A stretch of DNA of 64,000 nucleotides, taken from NCBI RefSeq assembly GCF_014805625.2, contig NW_023998415.1, positions 19,771,811 through 19,835,810 on the forward strand, given 5' to 3'. The DNA comes from Glossina fuscipes (taxonomy: Eukaryota; Arthropoda; Insecta; Diptera; Glossinidae). Below are positions 49,422-60,080 of the stretch, in pieces. A program made the translations under genes and the position numbers. The first letter of the stretch is position 1, and each line of letters begins with the position of its first letter. The notes under the pieces are model-generated. The model was not told the DNA's origin, made no database searches, and worked only from the letters and a program-made list of their open reading frames with translations.

Positions 49422-50142
49422 AAAAAAAAATAAAAAACGTTTTTTTTTATTGGTTTTTGTTTTAAAAATGTTTACACAAAAGAAAATAACGGTAGCACAT
49501 AATGAAAATCTATTTTTTTTTATTTTTTTTTTTTTTTTATTTATTTTGGCTTCGTGTGTTTGAGTCTTTTGTTGTTTGTCGAGCTTGTTAAGCGGTAAAG
49601 TGTAATTAAAATTGTTTACAAACACAGTTTTTGTAACACGTTTCTGTAGCGTTTGTCATTAGCAAATAGAAATTTACAAAAATAAAACGTGAAAAAAGAA
49701 TTTTCGCAAAAAAAAAAATTAAAAAAAAAAAAAACAAAAATAAAAGGACGAATAAAAAAAACTCCAACTAATTATGAAACAACATCAGTAAGTGAATAAA
49801 TACATCGAAATTGATACATATGCATGTACGTATATTAAAAAACTTTGTTGTTTTTTTTCCGTTTTTTTTTTTCTTTTTTTTTACATAAAAACTGATGCTG
49901 TCAAACTGTACTGGCTGCTTGATGGGCAAAACAAACATGTTTTAGGCGGTGTGTTATATGAAGCCGGTCGTTACTAAATGCAATTTTTATTTAAAGATAT
50001 GCGGATGTTTGTTGAGAATATGAAAAAATGAGAGTAAGAGTTTTTGTGTTCGCTTACTTTTCATTTTTCCAATATTAAAATCTATTTCAATTCACATACG
50101 TACATAAATATGTAATATTTAGTAGTAGAGCAACAGTTTTAC

Positions 50143-50227
50143 CTTTTTACCATCTAGTTCGTGTGTACCTTGAGCTAAAACTTTATCTACACTAGCTGGA
50201 TCACTGAAAGTTATGAAACCGAATCCC
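50143..50227 (-). CDS. Rbp6: Musashi-family RNA-binding protein, internal exon (second half of RRM1)
   Basis: An 85-bp exon. One base completes a codon from the upstream exon, followed by 28 codons that begin [16 protein letters not shown] and end [15 protein letters not shown] is the RNP1 motif of an RRM; its aromatic residues stack on RNA bases. The rest matches the end of the first RRM of Musashi proteins (family knowledge: binding of UAG-containing 3'UTR sites and translational control). The acceptor is a long pyrimidine tract ending TTTGCAG at 50228, and the donor is GTAAAAC at 50142. The exon ends in phase 0 and joins cleanly to the exon at 36109-36150. DPASVDKV and GTHELDGKK fit the Rbp6/vertebrate Msi type better than fly msi. 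The assignment to Rbp6 rather than another Musashi paralogue is inference. The exon for the first half of RRM1 was not found up to 64000. Confidence 0.95.
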
Positions 50228-50830
50228 CTGCAAAGAGAAAAAGCATAAAAGAAAAAATAGAGAGAAGAATTCAGAGTTGAATCGAAAAAAAAAAAAAAAA
50301 AAGAAAAAGACAAACAAAAAATACATAAAATTAACGTTAGTCAATATTTTTATTTTCTTTAAGTAAATAGAGGATGGATAGAGAGATAGATAGAGAAAAC
50401 TTGTGTGGTTGTGTGGATATCTTTTTAAATTTTTTTCAATGAATTTTTATTTTTTATTTTTTTTTTTTAAATTAAATAAATACTAAAAGAGAATAAATGA
50501 AAATTTTTAATGAAAAAAGATGAAGAAATAAAAAAGTGTGAACATTTTTTAATTGTGATAAATAAAGCAAAAATTCATTACTATTAGTAGTAGTAGTAGA
50601 CAATTGGTTGATAACATAAACTAACTGAAGAAGCTGAACATTTCAAGCAATCGCTGAATAATAAGTGAACGGCTATCAAGCTGCTCTGAGTTGCTATGCA
50701 TATGTAAATCTTTCTCATTAAGTTTATTAAGGTCTAGCACTAATTTAGCTCAGGAATGCAATATACAATATATTGAATGGGGCACCTTTTGTCATTTGAA
50801 ATTAATTATTGAATGCTTGCTTTATATACA

Positions 50831-50868
<38 letters not shown>

Positions 50869-52369
50869 CAGTGTACTAAACATCAAAACAAAAACAAGAA
50901 AAGAAAGTGTTTATGGGAAAGTCTTCAAAATCTGTAAAAAATCTGTATATTCATCGTGCATAAAATTTTGAGTGTTCATCATAATATATCGATCAATAAG
51001 TCCCGAGACTACCCAGAGAAAGTTTTCGTAAAAGCGATCGGTTCCACGCTTCTCTATGTCTCATGTCGATGCCATTTCATATAAGATTCTCAAACTACGT
51101 TTCAATTGCTGAAACCTCCTTTCAAAATACGCAGCCAGATATTTGTTAGTTGAGACCATGTCTTGAACTGGCTTCCTTGAAAGGCAATAGTTGAATATTC
51201 ACTGGATGCAATTTTTACCTTGTGATCTCTAATTTACGCCACAGTGCGTTATATTAGTGAAAGAATATCTTCTTGTCCACCATACGGACCACCTTTCACC
51301 AACGTTCCTTTTCAATACAATCCAAGGGTCGTCCTGTTCCAATGTAGTCTACGAATAAAATGTAACGGGTTCGCAAAGCTAAGGAGGTCATAACCTTATC
51401 GGCCGACAATTATGTTTCGGTCGCTTTGCACGAGTGTGCAAAAGCAAGTCCTTTCCATTCAGCGAAAAGTGAATTTCGCTTAAAAGAGTAATGGCAAACG
51501 TTTCGTCCATTAGCGTATACCGCATGCAAGATTAAATAGCTACAAATAGTACTGCGAATCAGTAACACCTACGTTCTCATTCCACTATGGGTAAACGCGA
51601 TTTGAATTTGGAAGACAATTTTCTCATGAGCAAATTTCCAAGCAAAACAGTGAGTGCACTGTTTCTTTAATATCTTTAGGTTGTCAGCTATGTCTTGCAA
51701 CTTTACAACTACCGACAAATTGTTGCCATTACACTTTTCAAGCCAAGGCTGACTTTGAGCGACATCTTTTCCCCATCAAAAATTAATGTTTAATTAATAC
51801 ACAGACAAAAGTAATGTCACTCAAGCGTCTTTAGCTAATAGGCAAATGAACGTCATTTGAACGAGACGGCCCTACCAAAGACATCTATGTGCTGATTCCG
51901 AAAATTGTTGTTGATGTTGATGTGTTACGTATCTCTAATGGTATTCTAGCATATTCAGGGCTATGCCATTTTTGTGTTCATCTCTTTATCTATATTACAG
52001 TTCCCTCTTTTGTGTTTCCCATAAATCAGTTTAGAGTTTTTTTGTTTTATCTTATGAAAGAGAAATACATCTAATCGAGTATTAACTGATTATTCTGCAT
52101 AAAATACATCTAAGCATTCTGTTTAGTTTTTCTTTGCTTAAAAATTATCCTTTTTGCCTAGAATGCGGAGAAGATTCTTCAATATTTGTGGTTAATTTAT
52201 TTGGTTCTTGTTTCTGCGGATAGCTTTTTCACTCTGCGTGCGTTAAGCGAACGAAATTTTGCTGTTGGCCAACGATTCCGTACATTGTTAAAATTTGAAA
52301 CATTAACTTAAGCCAGTTTTCATCGGAGTAGCGTCTTTTTTTTATTTATAATATTCTCGCTCTTTCTCC

Positions 52370-52401
<32 letters not shown>

Positions 52402-53410
52402 TACTGTCTTTCTCTTTCTGTTTCTGTCTCTGCATGCCATGAAAAGACAACGCACTCACATTTATTCAAAGAGTTTGTCTTTTACCCTAAGGATAATTAG
52501 AGTTATAGACACACGAACAGACAAACACACGCACATATGCATTGCATATTTTTATACGTACATACACATATTATACTTTCATTCTCGTAGATATGAGAGG
52601 AAATGGGATGAGAATGGAGCAGAGAAGGAAAGCAATGTAACTCTTGTTTTGATAAACTTATTCTTGTAAATATATTTAATTAAAATGCTTATTATCTTGC
52701 ACTGTATTTTAATGAGTCTATCACATTTTCAACACCACAGACCACACATACAAACGCACACATACATATATCACATGTGTGCGTTCAGCGAATTTTCCTA
52801 TTTCATATCATTTCATTGTTGGCTGATGGGATGCGAACGACTACTATTGCTTACCTTTTCTCGTTCTCTTATCTCTCTGTCGCACAATGTGTTTTGCATT
52901 CAAGCTTTCATATGAATGCAAAAGTATGAAATAAATATACGTACAAATATACGTCTATACGTAATGTATGTATATACATTTATTTGTGCTTAAAGAAAAG
53001 GGAAACTTGAATGGAGGACAGTGCAAGCGAATGGAGAAAGGAGTAAGCCAAGAAAAATTATAGATGAAATCTTGCTACAGTCAGAGTTACAATCGTAGTC
53101 GGTAAAGGGCGGAGATGAGCGGATTGGGGAATGAATGTCTAAAGTAGAATTATGGTGTCTACTTAACTGAACTCTCTCACTGCTTGGCAAAAGTGTAATT
53201 AACGACGATTCTGTTGCAATTGTGGCAATTGTTTTGGTTTTAATTCCCAGCACAACAACACAACGGAACACAACAACAGCAAAGTCAGAGTCAAAGCAGC
53301 AGTCAGACTTTTGTACAGATTGCATGTCAGTATATATTTGTATTTATATTTATGTTTGTTGTACGCTACTACTTGTGCTTGTTCTTATGCTTATACTTGT
53401 GTGTTAATGC

Positions 53411-53485
53411 GTTCGTTCGTTAGTTCGTTCGTTCGTTCGTTCAGTTCAGTTCAGTTCAGTTCAGTTCAGTTCAGTTCAGTTCAGT
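53411..53485 (+). repeat. GTTC array followed by nine TCAGT units
   Basis: A GTTC tetranucleotide run with one interruption (53411-53440) passes directly into nine perfect TCAGT pentamers (53441-53485), then TTTAT. The switch from a 4-mer to a 5-mer suggests one repeat grew from the edge of the other. Confidence 0.95.
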
Positions 53486-55344
53486 TTTATTGTATGAACG
53501 TTTATGTATATACGAATATTTGTATGTGTACGCGTGCTTCTATGCGTGCGTGCGTGTATGTATGCGTGTATGTATATGTGTATATTTATAACTCATATCA
53601 GAGTTACAGATTTTGATGGCATTTAAATGTAAGGAATATATAAGATGCTGCATGTATGGGTTTTTGCATATCAAAATACGCAATCGGTTGCACACAAAAT
53701 CGCACATAGGAGCACATGCAAAATGCTAACTGTATATGTTGTATTTTGAATATGTATCTGGCAAATAACTATAGTGTATTACAAAACCACACATTCAGTC
53801 GCACAAACCTATCTACAGGCAAACATTCTCTTGCCCTCACTGTTTTCGTTCAGCATACTGTTGACGCTGAGATTTACAAACGAGAAAACGAAATAAAAAC
53901 GAAGAAAAATAAGACAGAGAAAAAGGAGAAATTTGATTTTAATGTGGCTTAAATTTTATTTTTATGAAATTTGTTGTTGTTATTGTTGTTCTTGTTATTG
54001 TTGTTTTTGTTGTTATTATTGTTATTGTTATTTGCTTATGAAACAAAAATTTTATGTGCTCCGCTCCATGTATTGTTTGTTGCGTTTCGTTTATTTGAGT
54101 AAAAGAACACACTATATATTTATTAATGAAAATTTTGAAAATTAAATAGATTTTTATCTTTGCTTTTTGCACTTTTTAGAATTTGTTTCTGTTTCTGTTT
54201 CTTTTCTTTTCTTTTTTTTTTTTTGTCTTCTTTTTATAACAACAACAACAAAAATAAAACTTGAAACGATAGAGTGACAGATAGGCTGGATGAGGAAAAG
54301 TTTCAATGCTAAAAAGGAAAGTTTAAATTAAAATAATTATTCTCAGTAAAAGTTGTTTCTAATGTGTTTGCTATACGTGCAGATGCATATAAATTTCATT
54401 TCGAATTTCTATATCGGCGTATATAGGAATATATCGCTTAAAACACACACAAACACGCATTTAAATTTCTCAAATCTTTTACTATTTTATTATGTGAGAA
54501 ATAAAATCATTATATGCACTACCTAAGTAATGAGTTTCGAGATATACTGGCCTAATAAATGTAATCGAATATAATATAAACACAATACGGTTATTATATT
54601 AGATTTCATTTGGATCGCTTCATGCTCCATCATATTTCTATTAACATTTATATCAAGAATTAATACCAAATACGTAACTTAGATACGAGTACTCAATGCA
54701 TTATTGCTCCCCTTTGATCTCAGTCGAACATTAGTTGCATACGTATTTGCATATGTAAATATGACTACTCGTGTCTGAATCAAGTGCTGTTTTAATTAAA
54801 GAACAGATTAAATTCTCATATGAGAAAGGAACGTGGCATTTGAGGGGTTTTGTTTATTTTTGCTTTGAATTATTTGAAGACACTAATAATATGCCCAAAT
54901 ATTGATTTATCATCTTGATTAGATAAGACTAGATAACGCATATGGTGGCAGACCCAATTAAGCCGTGCTGGAAAAAGTAGACGCTAAGGATATATACAAT
55001 ATATTTATACATGGGAAAATTAGATTATTTCTTTAATTAAACGCCTGAACGGTTGAAAGATGTATTTACATTTTTTTTTTTTTTTTTTTTTTATAATTGC
55101 ATGCACGAGATGGATGTAATAAAGCTTTTTCACTCAATTAATGCAAAGTTAAATGTCTGGCAATTTTTTCCGTTTTCTTTTTATCGCGTCGTTTTTAAAC
55201 AAATTATTAGACATTAAATAATCGAATTATAACTATAAGAATCTGAGCAAGAATCTGTTGCATTATCGAGAAACTTTTTTTATGCGAAAATTTACAATTT
55301 TCATAAATCTAAATGAGGTTCTGGTTCGAAGTAAAAAATTATAA

Positions 55345-55520
55345 TTACACAGACAGATCGACAAATCGACAGGCCGATAAACAGACAAAATAGGCAAATA
55401 GACAAAACGACCGATTAATCAAATGATAGATTAGCGAAATGATGAAAAGAACCAAAAACCAACAGGTCAATAGACGAACAGACTGGGAAATAGACAAACT
55501 AACAAGCAAGCAGAGCCAAC
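55345..55520 (+). repeat. Degenerate GACARA-rich repeat
   Basis: Repeated short words ACAGACA, ATCGACAAATCGACAGG, AATAGACAAA and GAACAGAC recur about every 8-12 bp, with no exact period. It looks like an old minisatellite or an expanded GGACGGACA-type piece. Confidence 0.5.
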
Positions 55521-57886
55521 CCAATTATCAGTTGTCATATTGCTTCCGCAGTTTTCGCTATTCTCAAATACAAGTTCATTCAATAGTAATCGAGGTCGTG
55601 TGCATGAAATATTCATATTACGCCTAACGCTGGACATTCTTAATTTACTCCATATTCATAATTTGAAAGTTGGTAAAATTCTTAGTATTACCACATAGTG
55701 ATACAATTTTTGAAAAAAAATATTGCTTATGTGATTATAAGGCCGCCAAAAGGATTATTATAAAAACATTTCGAAAGATACTTTATTCAATTGTCGTCCA
55801 ACAATATGCATTACTTCTTCAATCTTTTCTACAGGACATGAACTAGGTGCAAAGTGGATAATTGGTTTTTGAGGCTATCCATAAGCGATCCGTTATGTGG
55901 GAGTCGTGGTACGAATGAAATCACTCTTCGAACATATAATAAGTCACCTAATATTTAATAATAAAAAAAAAAGAGATGAAGGCAAGACATTCTAGATTAA
56001 GATTGCAAACATTTTATTAACGAGCTTCGCAGCATGGGCTACATCTCTTAATACGGAAAATCCACGATGTCGTGACATTTGGTATATTTCTCCCACTTTT
56101 CTTCGTAATCGTATCGGTTGTTGTTGTTGTTGGAAACGTTACGTAAAGATTTAGTTCCCACAAAAAAAAGCCGCCATAAAAATTCAGTTTTACCATCAAT
56201 GTTAGTTACTGACCCTGCCCTACATCATAGTTATTCGGGTCTTCGATATCATCCACCGTTCATCGTACTCATATGGATTTGGCAGCCTCTCTTCCTTTGA
56301 GCTAAGAAAAAGTAAAGGGAAAAATTTCAGAGAACGGCGCTTTTTAACACTCAACTACACCTATTCAAAGCTCCAAGAAAACACATTGAATACCCTTTAG
56401 TGTAATGGGTTTTAAAGTGGCGCATAGCTTGAAGATAGTGCTCTCAAACGAAGAGATCACAGTGTTGTTCAGCACCTTTGAATACTGTTTACACTCACCC
56501 TTAAAAAAAAGGCGGGCTCTTTTTCACACTTCCAATAGTTCAAAGGATTTCAAATGCGTATCTTCAATCTTGCGACTTTGAAACTTTCAAAGAAACAGCC
56601 GCCAGATGGACGCAACCCAATAAAAGTGAGTATAAATACCTCAATAACATTTTGAGAGCCTAAAAATTTAAAATGACAGATCGCGTAGCCATCATGATTT
56701 CTCTCTATTCCTTCATGGTGAAGACCAAGTTAGTGGCACACATACACTACACATTATTTTCGACAACAAAATAGAGAAAAAGCATACTAAACGTAAAAAT
56801 ACAATAAAAGTAAGAACATTATAGTCGGGCAAATGCGACCTTTTATGTATTCTACACTGCTTCGTTAATTGGAATCAATCATTCACTTTCGTGATAATAC
56901 ATCAAAAATTGTATCTTAATTTTATGTAAAAATGTGCTTTTCATGGAAACCCTCATATTGAAGAATATTCAAAACGTCAACTAAATTTCCCAAACCTATA
57001 TAAATACTACTTGCCAATTGCTCTATTATTTTTCAGTTGCTTTTACCATAAAAACACATGCACACATATTAAGGCTCTCCGTGAAAGCTCATTTGTGTGA
57101 TGGAGCCTTAGAACAGACCTATATCATCAAAATTTTCTGCGGTTAGTTTCTATGTTACCGTGCAACTATGCACCAATTTTTACCCTAAAGTTGTTTCGAT
57201 TTCGATTTAACCGGGGGGCCAGAATAAAGATCCCTCGTCAATTTCTAGACCAAAGGCAATGCATAATAATCGTAGTGCATTCATGATACTTCCACCACAA
57301 AAATATACATTTGTTTTGAGGGTGTCTGCGATTAGTTCAATGGGTAATGTGAAATCACATGTAATAGTCTAAATTTCAAAGGTCAAGCTAAAATGTCTGT
57401 ATATCAAGCTGAAGTATCTAAATATCAAGATATTCGGGCAGAGGGACATTGCAATATTCAAGGCGACCGTTTATGAAGAACTTTATAAAACTGTTATCGA
57501 AAGCTCGTTTTGGCCTGAAGGTATGTTAGTGATGCAGTCTATCGTTAGGAAACGGAATTGAATTTAATGTCTCTCAGCTGGGTCGGCTATTCCAATTCAC
57601 CTACGGATCCTAGACTAATTCGACTGGGTGTAGTTGTCAAACGATAGCACTATCTAAAACGTCGCTCAGCACGAAACTTATTGAAATAAGCAGGAAGTTT
57701 TGTCCGAGTGACCCGAACTCGGAGTTTTGGTCAATGTTGTCTCATCAATTCAATGTACTCAGTTTGTAGCTTCCAAACCTGTGAATGTTGAAGTTGTTAG
57801 GTGTGAAGGTTTAACTCAAAATTCAGCTTAACAACATTTGTGTCTCTCGTTTCTATATTCCTCCACTAGTAGATCTTGATATATAC

Positions 57887-58740
57887 TTGAACCATGTTTC
57901 ACTTTTTCAACAAGCGGTTCCTCAATTCAACCACTTGGGCTCTCTCGCGTTTGCTTTATATCTTTATGACTTACCATCAATCATACAACATTCAAATCTC
58001 CTCATAAGCGGGATTGATATCAAGCGGCTTCTCTCGTACAACACGTCCAAGCATTCCTCCGCCATCGATCTGAAAGGCGTGATACGCTTATACATGTTTA
58101 ATGGGAATAAAAGCAAGAAAATAATATTCAGTAGAGATACATCTTTACACATATCCTATCGCATTCATCAGCTCCACTCGATATCCTATTTTTCTAATCC
58201 TGGGATCTTCTCGCAAGGCCGGTTGCGCTTTAATCTACGCACTAAGGACGTAGTCAGGCGGAAGCCCTTCTAGAGTTTGTAAAACGATTGTCAAAAGAAT
58301 TATTGGACCTGCACGTTATCACTACGCTGTTCACCTTGCGAACGCTTGGGTGGAATTCGAGCCGAAATTTCTTAGATCGCATGAGCATAAACCATTGCTT
58401 GTCGTTTTACTTAGTCTTGTGAAACATGAACGCATATTAAGCACAACTTTTGCGATCAAGTTACTGAACGACGAAATTGATTCACTAACGCTTTTGAACG
58501 AAATTAACCTGAATGTTCCTTGTAGGTCCCTTAGGCATGATCCTCTGCTTAAAGTTAATTTATGTAGACATAATTATGAGTTTGCTAATCCCATGAATAT
58601 CAGCAGTAAAGATTTGAATGATACAAGCCATTTAATCTCCTTGGCTGATTCAATGCCTAAAATTTAGTCCTTATCGTACAGCCTTCGTTAACGTCTCCAC
58701 CATATAATGCATTCCTCAATGCTTGGCTAAGTACGTATTT
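57887..58740 (+). mobile_element. Non-LTR reverse transcriptase relic, palm to C-terminus
   Basis: A 128-codon frame (57887-58273) reads VPQFNHLGSL (from 57917), matching VPQGSHLGPL, then YDLPSIIQHSN (NDLPS block). The catalytic YADD is replaced by SGID (58007-58018), so it is catalytically dead. SISYFSNPGIF matches the FTDLGVLF block. After a frame change, 58350-58667 encodes the C-terminal region, with RILSTTFAIKLLNDEIDS and NVPCRSLRHD, and ends at TAG. The following AT-rich 3' part ends near GCGAATAAATGAAATG (58987-59002), possibly the 3' tail. Two long open frames imply moderate age. It resembles the relic at 27600-28120 in the NDLP block. Confidence 0.82.
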
Positions 58741-59088
58741 TTTATTTATTGCTTTATTTCACATTTTTTTAAGTAGTGTAGTTGTGTAGTTGTTAATTTT
58801 TAAATCTTCCTGTAATTTTTTCTTTATTTTCTTTACCGAAAGTTAAGTTAAGGCTATTAATTGACATGTCCATAGTACTTTATTACATAAACCATTGAAT
58901 TAACAAATAATAATAATTAATGTCTGTTATATTATAGTTTGTACATAAGTGCAAATCAGTTATTGATACATAAATTTCGGCTCAATAGCGAATAAATGAA
59001 ATGAAAGATTTAATATTTCATGACAATTCTTGAGTATGCGACGATGATCAAAAAATAGGCCTGCTTGATCAAAATTTAATTTAGTTAA

Positions 59089-59292
59089 ATTTTATGTCAA
59101 ATCACTCTTATGAAACAATTTTGATCATAAAATATGAAAAATTAGACATTTTTGCCATATAAAGGCTTAGTTTTTAATACGATCCTTATATGACGTAGGA
59201 TCGGTAGGATTAATTTTCACGTCAAATTACTGTTCACCATGATATATATAAAATTAGATCTTTTTACTATGTAAAGATCCAGTTTTCGTGAG
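59089..59292. repeat. Diverged tandem duplication, two copies
   Basis: Copy 1 (59089-59180) and copy 2 (59212-59292) share GTCAAAT-ACT, AAAATTAGA-(C)TTTTT and TAAAG-(C)-AGTTTT blocks in the same order, offset by about 111-125 bp. The sequence continues directly from the non-LTR relic tail. Confidence 0.5.
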
Positions 59293-59529
59293 AAAGGCTA
59301 CATAGCAGACAGTTTGGAATCCAATCCACATTTCTACACCAACTTAAAATGCCGAAATACTGTCAATTAGTGATATTTGGTGCGAAGTTCTGAACGTTAT
59401 TTTATTTTTTCATGTAACGGTCTTTCAAAATTAGGCGTTATAAAGGGAGTGGTGGAAAATGTGGTTCAAAATGAAACACTTTTAATAGTGTTCGTTCTTA
59501 GGCCAGAGCACGTCGGTGTACCAAAGTTC

Positions 59530-60080
59530 ACCAACTTTAGACAGACACACATACAGATGGACACGCAACCTTGGATCAATTCAGAAACTCGGTATAGTAA
59601 AAACTAGATCTATCTCAAGTTCTTCTGCTCGTTACATACAATCCGCGCAAACTTAATATCCCCTATCTCATAAGTTATATAAGGTATAACAACGCAAAAA
59701 CTTGGATGCTAAATTTTGGTGTATTTTTTAATAATGCATATTACGTGATCATTATCTTATATATAAATAGCGAAATAGCGATATGTAAGTAGCGAAAAGT
59801 TATATTGCCAGAGAATGCGAGAGCACCGACTGTTCAATTTAGGACTCATAAGTGTCGCGGGTATGCCAGATAGCCAAATGACGGCTTTATATAGTGTATA
59901 ACGGACATTCTCGATAAGACTCTTAGCCATGTCTTAGCTATATGTATCTGTCTATCCGTTTGTCTGTGCAACCGTATTGACGTCCATTTAGATATCAATC
60001 CCTTGTCTGTTACACGGTCTGCGTAAACTCCATCTCAGTATTCAATTCGGTGCCAGCCGTTCAATATACCCGGCAAGGGT
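59530..60080 (+). repeat. Dispersed repeat pieces of the GGACGGACA...GGGTATA type
   Basis: An ACAGACA--CACATACAGATGGACACGC stretch, then CTCGGTATAGTA, ATCTCAAGTTCTTCTGCTCG, GCAAACTTAATATCCCC and TATAAGGTATAA form a chain typical of a dispersed repeat in fly genomes. A second, more decayed chain (CTATCCGTTTGTCTGTGCAA to ACCCGGCAAGGGTTT) follows at 59945-60080. The central block recurs at 1373-1425, ~58 kb away in the same orientation. Shorter GTCCGTCC-type pieces lie at 25255-25420, 36265-36380 and 39650-39740. Confidence 0.45.

Larger units (their letters stand above)
36151..50142 (-). other. Intron of the Rbp6-like gene between the two visible exons (~14 kb)
   Basis: Bounded by a GTAAAA donor (minus strand) at 50142 and a TTGCAG acceptor at 36151. 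It carries a gag/protease relic, two mariner-type relics, two non-LTR relics, SINE-like pieces, a (GCAT)7 array, TA microsatellites (42059-42094, 42543-42567) and long A or T runs, all listed separately. Apart from these, 38400-41500, 42570-43200, 43500-44980, 47660-48500 and 49010-49280 are AT-rich with no coding pattern I could recognise. The ~900 bp next to the 50143 exon is dominated by A and T homopolymers. Confidence 0.85.

Noticed and set aside
51000..51840. Phrase ending AGTCTCGGGACTTATTGATC (minus) resembling the end of some mariner-type elements
   Set aside because: I could not find catalytic motifs or terminal repeats on either strand; the resemblance rests on a short phrase from memory.
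56010..56300. GTTGTTGTTGTTG followed by a mixed segment, resembling a short dispersed fly repeat
   Set aside because: Only the GTTG run is clear; no second copy in the window supports a repeat call.
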